Assembly: GCF_007992495.1 (NCBI RefSeq)
Contig: NZ_BKAJ01000048.1
Location: 32,746-96,745 of the forward strand
Direction: 5' to 3'
Length of the DNA: 64,000 bases
From: Reyranella soli
GTDB lineage: Bacteria; Pseudomonadota; Alphaproteobacteria; Reyranellales; Reyranellaceae
The position numbers were made by a program, and so were the translations under genes. Of the stretch, positions 17,516 through 25,302 are shown in pieces; position 1 is the stretch's first letter, and each line of letters begins with the position of its first letter. Under the pieces are notes generated by a model. The model saw nothing but the letters and a program-made list of their open reading frames with translations. It was not told the DNA's origin and searched no databases.

Positions 17516-18637
17516 TCAGGTATTGTCGGGTGTCTGTTTCAGCAGCTCCTGGAAGGGAAGGACGACATCGCAGTCCTTGAAGTCGGCGCCCGCCTGGAAA
17601 TTGTCCGGCAGCGACGTCGAGTAATTGGCGCCGTCCTTCAGGTCTTTCGAATAGAGGGTCGGCACCGGCAAGCCAACGTGCTGAGGCAGCTTCTTGCCCT
17701 CGAGCAGGGCGATGACACCCTTCATGGCGACGACCGACAAGGCGGGAGATTGCACGCGCGCGATGCTGGTCCAGTCGCCGTCATGAATCATGCGCAGCGA
17801 GCCGTTCTCGCCTGCGCCGCCGATCGGAATTTTCGGATGCTTGGCGTCCTTCAATGCGTTCATGAGGCCGGTGGTGCCGTGCTGCGTCACCATGCCGATG
17901 AACTGGCCGTGCGTGGCGACGGCGTCGGAGACGACTTTCTGAACGGTTCCGTCATCCCAATTGCCGACCACCGTCACAGTCTCGATGCCCGGCTTCTTGT
18001 CGAACACGTTGTGGAAACCGATCGAGCGGTCGCGATCGACCGAATTGCCAGGCAGGCCGCGGACCTCAAGCACCTTGCCCTGCTTCGTCGTCAGATTGTC
18101 GAAGACAAACTGCGACTTCACCTGTTCGAATTCGACCTGCGGTTCGTTGACGAGCAGGATCTCCTCCGAGTCGACGACGTTATCAAAGGAAGAGAGAACC
18201 GTGCCGGCGCGCTTGGCGCGGGCGATCACCGGCTTGAAGGCCGTCGGGCTCACAGCGATGAAGATGATGCCGTCATAGCCGGCCGCGATCAGGTTATCGA
18301 TCGCCGCGATCTGGGCGGCGACATCGGTGCCGGTGCTGACGATCTTGAGTTCCCGGAAGTTCTTGGCGTTCTCAGGGCGGGTAGCCCAGGCCTTTAGGCT
18401 CTGAATCATCTGTATGCGCCAGCTGTTGCCGACGAAGCCATTGACCAGCGCCAAGCGCCAGGGCCCGGGCTTCGCGGGATAGGATATGGTCTTCGTAGTC
18501 CCCGGCATCGGCTTGAAGCATTGGGGTTGGTACATCTCCTGTGCATTTGCCGTAACCGCGGCGCCTGTGAACGAGATTGCAGCAAAGATCGCGAGGGCGC
18601 GAAGCCGGCCGACTCGAAGTCCTAGCAACGAAGACAT
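17516..18637 (-). CDS. Periplasmic substrate-binding protein, RbsB-like
   Basis: A 373-residue receptor of the periplasmic-binding-protein/LacI fold. A Sec signal peptide is clear: basic start, hydrophobic IFAAISFTGAAVTA, and cleavage near ANAQ. The mature part has the family pattern VNGFVGNSWRIQMIQ, then DVAAQIAAIDNLIAAGYDGI and VVGNWDDGTVQKVVSDAV. I start at the ATG at 18637, which has a strong AGGAGG upstream; a start 12 codons earlier lacks this. It is the first gene of the minus-strand importer-LLM-LysR operon. The ligand is unknown. CUT2 receptors often bind sugars or polyols, but the LLM partner makes another ligand possible. Confidence 0.92.
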   Translation of the reverse strand: MSSLLGLRVGRLRALAIFAAISFTGAAVTANAQEMYQPQCFKPMPGTTKTISYPAKPGPWRLALVNGFVGNSWRIQMIQSLKAWATRPENAKNFRELKIVSTGTDVAAQIAAIDNLIAAGYDGIIFIAVSPTAFKPVIARAKRAGTVLSSFDNVVDSEEILLVNEPQVEFEQVKSQFVFDNLTTKQGKVLEVRGLPGNSVDRDRSIGFHNVFDKKPGIETVTVVGNWDDGTVQKVVSDAVATHGQFIGMVTQHGTTGLMNALKDAKHPKIPIGGAGENGSLRMIHDGDWTSIARVQSPALSVVAMKGVIALLEGKKLPQHVGLPVPTLYSKDLKDGANYSTSLPDNFQAGADFKDCDVVLPFQELLKQTPDNT

Positions 18638-18769
18638 TGGGTTTTCCTCCTTGGTCGATTGCTTGTGGCGCAATCTGGCGAACGCACGCCGAGGCGATGA
18701 GCGTCGCTATTCGTTCGAGCTTATCGTGCTGCCGAACTGGACGAAACTACAGACATCGAAGAGTGTGTG

Positions 18770-18784
18770 ATCTAAGTTTTAGAT
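18770..18784. promoter_or_regulatory. 15-bp perfect palindrome upstream of the CUT2/LLM operon
   Basis: ATCTAAGTTTTAGAT, 6-bp arms around GTT, lies about 133 bp upstream of the receptor ATG at 18637 on the minus strand, in the 234-bp gap before the convergent end of the next LysR gene. It is the only strong symmetric site there and is a plausible operator or LysR-type binding site. No promoter hexamers can be assigned firmly. Confidence 0.45.
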
Positions 18785-18871
18785 GGACGCAGGATGAGAG
18801 GACATTCCGCTAAGCGCAAAAAGAGATCGCAATTCTGACCGCCCATGCTGGGCGCCGCAGTGTGCAGGGGC

Positions 18872-19822
18872 TCACAGGGGCGATGGACAGAGAATCGCCT
18901 CGTCGAGATGCCGGTCCAGTTCGGCTTCCATCTGCAGCGCTTCCCTCTTGAGGATCTCGATGAAGGCGCTGCGACGGAAGTGCGGAGCGGCCCTGTCGAG
19001 CCAGTAGGCGTAGAAGGTGACGGGAACGGCGGGAACGAAGCGCCTCAGGACCACGCGCCGGCCGACGAAGAAGGACGCCGCCGCCTGATCGGCGAGAGTG
19101 AGGCCCACGCCGTTCTCGACCAGCGAACAGGCCGCAGTGGTCATCGTGCACTCGGCGACGTTGGCCACCTCGACCTCTTCACGGCGCAGGATGCCCTCGA
19201 CGATTTCGTGCACGCCCTCCGTGCGCGACATGGTGATGAAGGGTTGGCCGTGCAGGTCGCGCGCGCTGATCTGCGGCTTCGCCGCCAGGGCATGCCCGAG
19301 CGGCAGGACGCAGATGGCCTCGTGTGTGCTGATCGGCTCGCTGTGTATGCCGGGCAGCTCGGCCGGCGTCGAGCCAAAGCCGATGTCGGCCTTCTGCGAC
19401 CCGACGAGCCGGATCGCCTCGTTGGAATGGCGAGGGAACAGGGTGAAGAAGTCCTTGGCGACGTCGGTCACGTAGCGGCCGATGGCGATCGGCAGCAGGG
19501 TGAGAGCCATGCTCGGCGCGGCGGCCAGCACGACGGCATGCGCGCTCGAATCCTGCAGCCGGGCGCAGAAGGCGTTGACATGATCGAGGCCGGTGAAGCA
19601 CCTCTCGACTTCGTCGAACAGAAGGGCGGCGTTGGGGGTCGGCACCAACCGTCCGCCGCGCCGGTCGAACAGAGCGAAGCCGACGGCCGCCTCCATCTCG
19701 GTCATCAGCTGGCTGACAGCAGGCTGGGTGACGTTCAGCAGCGACGCCGCGCCCGTGGCGGTGCCGGTCTGCATGACGGCTCGAAAACCTTCTATATGTC
19801 GGAACCTGAGCTTGACCGGCAT
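18872..19822 (-). CDS. LysR family transcriptional regulator, divergent from PotD-type operon
   Basis: A 316-residue regulator. The HTH lies near the N-terminus (MPVKLRFRHIEGFRAVMQTG, then AASLLNVTQPAVSQLMTEME), followed by an effector domain of normal size with RRGGRLVPTP and LPLGHALAAKP segments. The ATG at 19822 fits the canonical LysR start; the frame stays open far upstream but that part has no family resemblance. It is divergent from the transporter-RidA-oxidoreductase operon starting at 19955, the classic arrangement for a LysR activator of a catabolic operon. The 132-bp gap holds no obvious long palindrome. Confidence 0.92.
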   Translation of the reverse strand: MPVKLRFRHIEGFRAVMQTGTATGAASLLNVTQPAVSQLMTEMEAAVGFALFDRRGGRLVPTPNAALLFDEVERCFTGLDHVNAFCARLQDSSAHAVVLAAAPSMALTLLPIAIGRYVTDVAKDFFTLFPRHSNEAIRLVGSQKADIGFGSTPAELPGIHSEPISTHEAICVLPLGHALAAKPQISARDLHGQPFITMSRTEGVHEIVEGILRREEVEVANVAECTMTTAACSLVENGVGLTLADQAAASFFVGRRVVLRRFVPAVPVTFYAYWLDRAAPHFRRSAFIEILKREALQMEAELDRHLDEAILCPSPL

Positions 19823-19954
19823 AAGCCGACTGATCGCCTCGCAACAAGATTTGCTGATGGACCATAACCAGATTTGCCGGCCTTGGCAGCGTTGCGATGT
19901 TGTTTCAGCAAGGCTTTTCTCACAAAACCATCCTATAGCGCGAAGGGGGTAGCG

Positions 19955-21031
19955 ATGAGCGGTAGATCGACGGGACGGTTCGGACGCAGGAGGGTGCTGG
20001 GCAGTCTGGCGGGAGCGTCGGTTGCCCTGCCCTATTTCTGGACACGGCGGGCAGAGGCGGCTCAACAGCTCACGGTCCGCACGCCCGGCGGCGCCTATGA
20101 CGAGGTCAAGCGCGCGACCGTCTACGAGCCCTTCCAGAAGGCGACCGGGATCGAGATCGTTCCCGTTGCCGCCACCGTAGCCAAGCTGCTCGCCATGCAC
20201 CGATCGGGCCAGATGGAAGTTGACCTGATCGACACCGGCGACGACGTGCTGCTGCAGCTCGACCAGGCCGGCGCGCTCGAGCCCCTGGATCTCAAGAAGT
20301 TCAAGCGCACCAACCCCGACGACATTGAAGCCACGGTGAAGCACAAGGCGTTCGTCGGCTCTTTCAACTACGCCATGCTGATGGGCTACCACACGGCCGC
20401 CTATCCCAAGGGCAAGGAGCCGAAGTCGTGGGCCGAGTTCTGGGACATCAAGGCCTTCCCAGGCCCGCGCACGCTGGCCGACATGGCAAGCGGCGCCCCT
20501 GATCTCGAGTTCGCACTGCTGGCCGACGGAGTGGCGATGGATAAGCTCTATCCGCTCGACATCCCACGCGCCTTCAAGTCGCTGTCACGCGTACGGCCAG
20601 CCATCACCAAGTTCTGGGACACCGGCGCGTTGTCGGCCCAGATGCTGGCCGACAAGGAAGTGGTGCTCGCCGCGTTGTGGAGCACGCGCCTGGGCGTGGC
20701 GATCGACAAGGGCGCGCCGCTCGGCGCGCAATGGAACCAGAATGCCGTGCTGGGCCAGGCCTACGGCATCCCCAAGGGCAGCAAGGCCAGCGAAGCCGCC
20801 TTCACCTTCATCGACTTCAGCCTGAGCCCGGAAATCCAGGCGGCGTGGCTGAAGGCCTACAAGGCCATACCGGTCAACCAGAAGGCCTATCCCGCGACCT
20901 CGCCCGAGCTCATGGATCCCGACACCAAGGTGCCGTGGACCAAGTCCAAGGGCTATGTCCGCGACATCGTCTGGTGGTCGGAGAACCGGACCAAGGTGAA
21001 TGCCGCCTGGTCGAAGTGGCTCGCGCAGTAA
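19955..21031 (+). CDS. ABC substrate-binding protein, PotD/polyamine-type
   Basis: A 358-residue extracellular solute-binding protein of the spermidine/putrescine class. The N-terminus RFGRRRVLGSLAGASVALPYFW carries a twin-arginine motif and hydrophobic core, with cleavage near RRAEAAQQ. The mature protein begins with LTVRTPGGAYDEV, common in this class. The middle has FVGSFNYAMLMGYHTAAYPKG-like text in pieces, and the C-terminal part has GIPKGSKASEAAFTFIDFSL. The start is the ATG at 19955 after AAGGGGGTAGCG; an earlier ATG at 19874 lacks a site and adds a non-signal leader. It is first in an operon with RidA, ATPase, two permeases, an M24 protein and a DadA-like enzyme. A small amine or imino acid ligand fits. 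Confidence 0.93.
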   Translation: MSGRSTGRFGRRRVLGSLAGASVALPYFWTRRAEAAQQLTVRTPGGAYDEVKRATVYEPFQKATGIEIVPVAATVAKLLAMHRSGQMEVDLIDTGDDVLLQLDQAGALEPLDLKKFKRTNPDDIEATVKHKAFVGSFNYAMLMGYHTAAYPKGKEPKSWAEFWDIKAFPGPRTLADMASGAPDLEFALLADGVAMDKLYPLDIPRAFKSLSRVRPAITKFWDTGALSAQMLADKEVVLAALWSTRLGVAIDKGAPLGAQWNQNAVLGQAYGIPKGSKASEAAFTFIDFSLSPEIQAAWLKAYKAIPVNQKAYPATSPELMDPDTKVPWTKSKGYVRDIVWWSENRTKVNAAWSKWLAQ

Positions 21032-21046
21032 CGAGGCAGAGGCAAC

Positions 21047-21427
21047 ATGTTCGAAGTAGTGAAGACCGGGCTGCTGCCGTCGACGGCGCCCGTCAATGGA
21101 ACCGTGAAGTCGGGCACGACGATTTACAGCGTGCAGGTGCCGCGTGATCAGACCACCGGCAAGACGGTGGAAGGCGACATCAAGGTCCAGATGCGCCAGA
21201 CGCTCAGCAACCTCAAGCAGGCGATCGAGGCCGGCGGCGGCACCCTGGCCGATGTGGCCCAGGTGATCATCTACATCACAGCCAAGTCCGACTTCGCCGG
21301 CATGAACGAGGTCTACAAGGAGTTCTTCCACGACCCCTATCCGAGCCGGGCGACGATCGTCGCCGAGCTGATGGGCGAAGGCACGCTGGTCGAGATCGTG
21401 GCCCACGCCAATCTCGGCAAGGCATGA
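21047..21427 (+). CDS. RidA family imine/enamine deaminase
   Basis: A 126-residue YjgF/YER057c/UK114 protein. RidA proteins are cytoplasmic trimers that hydrolyse reactive imines and enamines released by PLP or flavin enzymes acting on amino acids. Seen are VAQVIIYITAKSDFAGMNEVY and, at the end, PSRATIVAEL with the conserved Arg that binds the substrate carboxylate, then LVEIVAHA. It lies inside the transporter operon: 15 bp after the receptor gene and overlapping the ATPase gene as ATGA. This placement, together with a flavin amine oxidoreductase in the same operon, suggests that the imported compound is oxidised to an imine which this protein clears. Confidence 0.93.
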   Translation: MFEVVKTGLLPSTAPVNGTVKSGTTIYSVQVPRDQTTGKTVEGDIKVQMRQTLSNLKQAIEAGGGTLADVAQVIIYITAKSDFAGMNEVYKEFFHDPYPSRATIVAELMGEGTLVEIVAHANLGKA

Positions 21428-22491
21428 GCCTCAAGGGCGCGATCGACCTTCGAGGCGTCACCAAACGGTACGGCGAGGAACGCGTCGTCGACGACATCAG
21501 CCTCGCCATCCGGCCGGGCGAGTTCTTCACGTTCCTCGGGCCCTCCGGCTCGGGCAAGACCACGACCCTGATGATGATTGCGGGCTTTGCCGGGGTCGAT
21601 GGCGGCAGCATTGCCGTTGACGGTGCGGACGTGTCGGCGCTGGAGCCGCAACGCCGCGGCTTCGGCATGGTGTTCCAGAACTATGCGATCTTCCCGCACC
21701 TCAACGTGTTCGAGAACGTCGCCTTTCCGCTGCGCGCCCGCCACCGGCCCGAGCCGACGATCCGCGAGCGGGTCACCTGGGCGCTCGATCTCGTGCAGCT
21801 CGGCGCCTTCGCCGACCGCTTTGCGCGGCAATTGTCGGGCGGCCAGCAACAGCGTGTCGCCATCGCCCGCGCCATCGTCTTCGAGCCGCACATCGTGCTG
21901 ATGGACGAGCCGCTGGGCGCGCTCGACAAGAACCTGCGCTACGACATGCAGGTCGAGATCAAGGAGATCCAGCGGCGGCTGGGCATGACCGTCGTCTACG
22001 TGACGCACGACCAGGAGGAGGCGATGAACATGTCAGACCGCATCGCCATCATGAACCGCGGGCGCATCGCCCAGGTCGGCGTGCCGTCGGAGGTCTATGA
22101 GCGTCCGGCCAACGCCTTCGTCGGCCGCTTCGTCGGCGAGGCCAACATCCTGGACGGCGGGGTCGAAGCGATCGAGGGCGACACGGCGATCCTGCGCATC
22201 GCCGGCCTCGCTCTTCGCGCCAAGGTGCGCGATACGGCGAAAGTCGGGCAGCGCGCCTCCCTGTTCGTGCGCCCCGAGCGCGTTGCGATTGGCGATGCGA
22301 CCGGCAATCGCGTCGAGGGCCGTGTGCGGCGCGTCTCGTTCCTCGGCAACATCGTGCGCTACCAGGTCGAGATCGCGTCCTCGACCCATGTCGTGGTCGA
22401 CGTCCAGAATTCGCGGCGGCAAGCCTATGCCGTCGACGATCCCATCGCGCTGGGTTGGTTGGTCGAGGACAGCCTGGTGCTGGCGGATTGA
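21424..22491 (+). CDS. ABC transporter ATPase, PotA-like
   Basis: A 355-residue cytoplasmic ATPase. Walker A is GPSGSGKTTT (about residues 40-49), the Q-loop region is FGMVFQNYAIFPHL, the signature is LSGGQQQRVAIARA, Walker B is IVLMDEPLGALD and the switch His is VTHDQEEA. A C-terminal TOBE domain (about 280-350) fits the PotA/FbpC group. It starts in the ATGA overlap with ridA and is followed after 2 bp by the first permease. It energises the importer served by the receptor at 19955. Confidence 0.95.
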   Translation: MSLKGAIDLRGVTKRYGEERVVDDISLAIRPGEFFTFLGPSGSGKTTTLMMIAGFAGVDGGSIAVDGADVSALEPQRRGFGMVFQNYAIFPHLNVFENVAFPLRARHRPEPTIRERVTWALDLVQLGAFADRFARQLSGGQQQRVAIARAIVFEPHIVLMDEPLGALDKNLRYDMQVEIKEIQRRLGMTVVYVTHDQEEAMNMSDRIAIMNRGRIAQVGVPSEVYERPANAFVGRFVGEANILDGGVEAIEGDTAILRIAGLALRAKVRDTAKVGQRASLFVRPERVAIGDATGNRVEGRVRRVSFLGNIVRYQVEIASSTHVVVDVQNSRRQAYAVDDPIALGWLVEDSLVLAD

Positions 22492-22493
22492 CC

Positions 22494-23345
22494 ATGACCC
22501 GCACCACCACCGCGATATGGCGAGATCCTGGCATCCTCATCGTGCCGGCGATCGCCTTTCTGGTGCTGGGCTTCGCGGTCCCTCTGGCCCTGTTCTTCGT
22601 CGAGACGCTGCGCGAGATCGGCAGCTTCGCCGACATCGTCGACGAGGCCGTGACCACGATCTCCTCGCGCGCCGTGGTCAATGCCATGTTCACCACCAAC
22701 TGGATCGCGCTGCTGGTGACCCTGCTGACGTTGTTCGCCGGCTATCCCATCGCCTACGTCCTGGCCAACAGCGATCGGCTGCGCTTCACCCTGATCCTGT
22801 TCTGCATCATCGTGCCCTACTTCACGAGCGTCATCGTGCGGACCTACTCGTGGATGGTGCTGCTGGGCCGCAACGGCATCATCAACCAGCTCCTGCTTGG
22901 CAGCGGCCTGGTCGACCATCCCATCGCGCTGCTCTACAACAAGCTCGGCATCGTGATCGGCATGACCTACGTGCTGCTGCCGTATATGATCCTGACGCTC
23001 TACGCGGCGATGAAGGCGATCGACCCCAGCTTCCTGCGCGCGGCACACGCCCTGGGGGCAAGCCGGACCTACGCCTTCCTGCACGTCTATCTCCCGCTCA
23101 GTGCGCATGGCGTCCTGTCGGGATGCCTGATCGTCTTCATCCTCGCCATCGGCTTCTTCATCACGCCGGCGCTGATGGGCGGGCCGTCCGACGTCATGAT
23201 CGCCATGCTGATCGAGCGCTCGGTCGAGATCACGCTCGACTGGCCGAGTGCGGCCATCATGTCGCTGCTGCTGCTGGCGGTAACCCTTGTGCTCTATGCG
23301 GTGTACTACCGGGTGACCGACGTGCGCCGGATGATGGGAACCTGA
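22494..23345 (+). CDS. ABC transporter permease, PotB-like
   Basis: A 283-residue inner-membrane permease. The first helix is ILIVPAIAFLVLGFAVPLALFF in pieces, followed by five further helices. The cytoplasmic coupling loop (FLRAAHALGASRTYAFLHVY, about residues 180-200) is the EAA motif that docks to PotA. The ATG at 22494 is 2 bp after the ATPase stop. The next permease begins 4 bp after its end. Confidence 0.94.
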   Translation: MTRTTTAIWRDPGILIVPAIAFLVLGFAVPLALFFVETLREIGSFADIVDEAVTTISSRAVVNAMFTTNWIALLVTLLTLFAGYPIAYVLANSDRLRFTLILFCIIVPYFTSVIVRTYSWMVLLGRNGIINQLLLGSGLVDHPIALLYNKLGIVIGMTYVLLPYMILTLYAAMKAIDPSFLRAAHALGASRTYAFLHVYLPLSAHGVLSGCLIVFILAIGFFITPALMGGPSDVMIAMLIERSVEITLDWPSAAIMSLLLLAVTLVLYAVYYRVTDVRRMMGT

Positions 23346-23349
23346 CGCC

Positions 23350-24153
23350 GTGGCGCAGCGCTTCTCCCCCGCCCTGTCGACCTACGTGGCCTTCGCCTGC
23401 GCAGGCCTCCTGGCGCCGATCATCATCGTCGTCATCCTGTCGTTCGGCGGCGAGGGCTATCTGCACTTTCCGCCGACCTCCTTCTCCCTGAAGTGGTTCA
23501 ACACCTTCTTCGGCGACACGCGCTGGCGACAGTCGCTGGCGTCGAGCGCCGTGATCGCCCTGATCGCCTGCGTCATCGCCACGGTCATCGGCTTCCTCGC
23601 CGCCTACGCGCTGGTGCGCAGCGAGATGCGGGCCAAGAAGTTCATCCTGTCGCTGATGCTGATGCCGATCATCGTGCCCACGGTGATCACCGCGATCGCC
23701 ATGTACTTCCTGACCGCCAAGATGGGGCTGGTCGGCAACATGCTGTGGATCGGCTTCTGCCACGCCATCATCGCCCTGCCGGTGGTGCTGCTGATCCTGC
23801 TGGCCGCGCTGCAGGGCGTCGACGTCAACCTCGAGCGCGCCGCTCTCAGCCTGGGCGCCAGCCGGAGCCGCGTCTTCTTCAAGGTCGTGGTGCCGATCGC
23901 CTTTCCCGGCGTCATGTCGGCGGCGCTGTTCGCGTTCCTCGCCTCGTTCGACGAGCTGGTGATCTCCCTGTTCCTGGCCGGTGCGCGGGCACAGACCCTG
24001 CCGGTACGCATCTGGAACAGCCTGCATCTCGAGATCGAGCCCGTGGTCGCCGCAGCCGCGACCTTCCTCATCGGCGTCACCGGCATCGTCCTGCTGGTCG
24101 ACGGCGGCATCCGGCGCCTGCGCGGCAGCCTCACCAGAAAGACGGAGACATGA
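23350..24153 (+). CDS. ABC transporter permease, PotC-like
   Basis: A 267-residue inner-membrane permease with the PotC pattern. It has an N-terminal helix (about 10-32), the segment FSLKWFNTFFGDTRWRQSLA typical of PotC, four more helices, and the EAA loop LERAALSLGASRSRVFFKVV (about 160-180). The start is GTG, 4 bp after the PotB-like stop. Its own stop overlaps the ATG of the M24 gene as ATGA, so the M24 gene was originally translated by coupling from this one. Confidence 0.94.
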   Translation: MAQRFSPALSTYVAFACAGLLAPIIIVVILSFGGEGYLHFPPTSFSLKWFNTFFGDTRWRQSLASSAVIALIACVIATVIGFLAAYALVRSEMRAKKFILSLMLMPIIVPTVITAIAMYFLTAKMGLVGNMLWIGFCHAIIALPVVLLILLAALQGVDVNLERAALSLGASRSRVFFKVVVPIAFPGVMSAALFAFLASFDELVISLFLAGARAQTLPVRIWNSLHLEIEPVVAAAATFLIGVTGIVLLVDGGIRRLRGSLTRKTET

Positions 24154-25288
24154 CGAACGCTAATCCTCACTTCTCGCGGCCGAGTTCGCCGGCCGTCTCG
24201 AGCGGCTGCGCAGCCGGCTGCGCGCCCTCGGCGTCGAGGCCGCGCTGTTTGACGAGATCGAGGCCATGACCTGGATCACCGGCTACGGCAATTCGGAGAA
24301 CCGCTGGCGTTGCGTCGTCGTTCCGGTCGACAAGGAACCGTTCTTCCTCATCCGCGCCCTCGATGCCGGACAGTGCCGCAAGCGCAACTGGATCGCCGAC
24401 GTGCCGCAGTACCGCGACTGGGAGGATCCGTTTCCCGTGCTGGCGGAGCGTTTCGCCGATCGCGGGCTGTCGGGTGCGCGCATCGGACTCGACTTCAATT
24501 CCTACGGCATGCCGCTTGGTCGCTTCGCCCAGCTCAAGGCCGCGCTGCCCAATGTCGAGTTCGTCGACATCGGGCCGCTGGTCTGGGAGCTGCGGCTGAT
24601 CAAGTCGGAGGCCGAGATCGGCCTTCTGCGGCGTGCCGCCGGCATCGCCGACCAGACCATGACGCGTGTCGCCGCCGCCTGCCGGCTGGGCTTGGCGCAG
24701 CGCGATGCCGCGCGCGTCGCGGTCGCGAGCTATGTCGAGCTCGGCGCCGATCCCGGGCCGCCCGGTCCGATCTCGGCGGGCCGGGGCTGGGATTTCCTGC
24801 ACGCGCATCTCGACGACACGCCGCTCAGCGATGGCGACGTCGTGCATGTCGAGTTGATCCCCTCGGTCGGCGGCTACAGTGCGCGCCTGATGCGCTGCAT
24901 CTGCATTGGCCCGATCGGCGTGGATCGCCAGCGTGCGGCCACGAAGCTGGCCGAGCTTCAGGAGCGCCAGATCGCCGCCATGCGTCCTGGCGTCGAAGCG
25001 CGCGCGGTCGATGCGATCCTGCGTGAGGGCGTCATCAAGGAAGGGCTGCGCGAGTCGTTCGACAATATCAGCGGCTACACGCTCGGCCTCTATGCACCCG
25101 CCGGGCCACGCACCAGCGATTTCACGCGCATGTTCCATCCCAAGGCCGATTGGCGGCTCGAGGCGGGCATGGTGTTTCACATGTATGCCTCGGCGGCCGG
25201 CGTCTCGTTCATCGAGACAGTGCTGGTCTCGGCCGATGGCCCGCAACGCCTGACCAGCCTGCCACGCACCCTGTTCGGCACTGATTGA
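24150..25288 (+). CDS. M24 (creatinase/prolidase-fold) family protein with a one-base frameshift near its start
   Basis: The gene starts at the ATG at 24150 in an ATGA overlap with PotC and reads MTNANPHFSR. It then shifts: the continuing family text (AEFAGRLERLRSRLRALGVE) resumes in another frame from about 24179. One base is missing near 24177-24181, in a short G/C run. The shifted frame then runs unbroken to 25288; a product could also start at the ATG at 24266 (340 aa). The catalytic domain looks metal-free: the usual two Asp, His and first Glu ligands are replaced (HVELIP, GYSARLMR, GYTLGLY, MVFHMYAS), as in creatinase and ectoine-hydrolase-like members. It probably hydrolyses a small amide or guanidino compound imported by this operon. 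Sequencing error versus real mutation is undecided. Confidence 0.8.
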
Positions 25289-25302
25289 TTCGGGAGAGTA
25301 CG

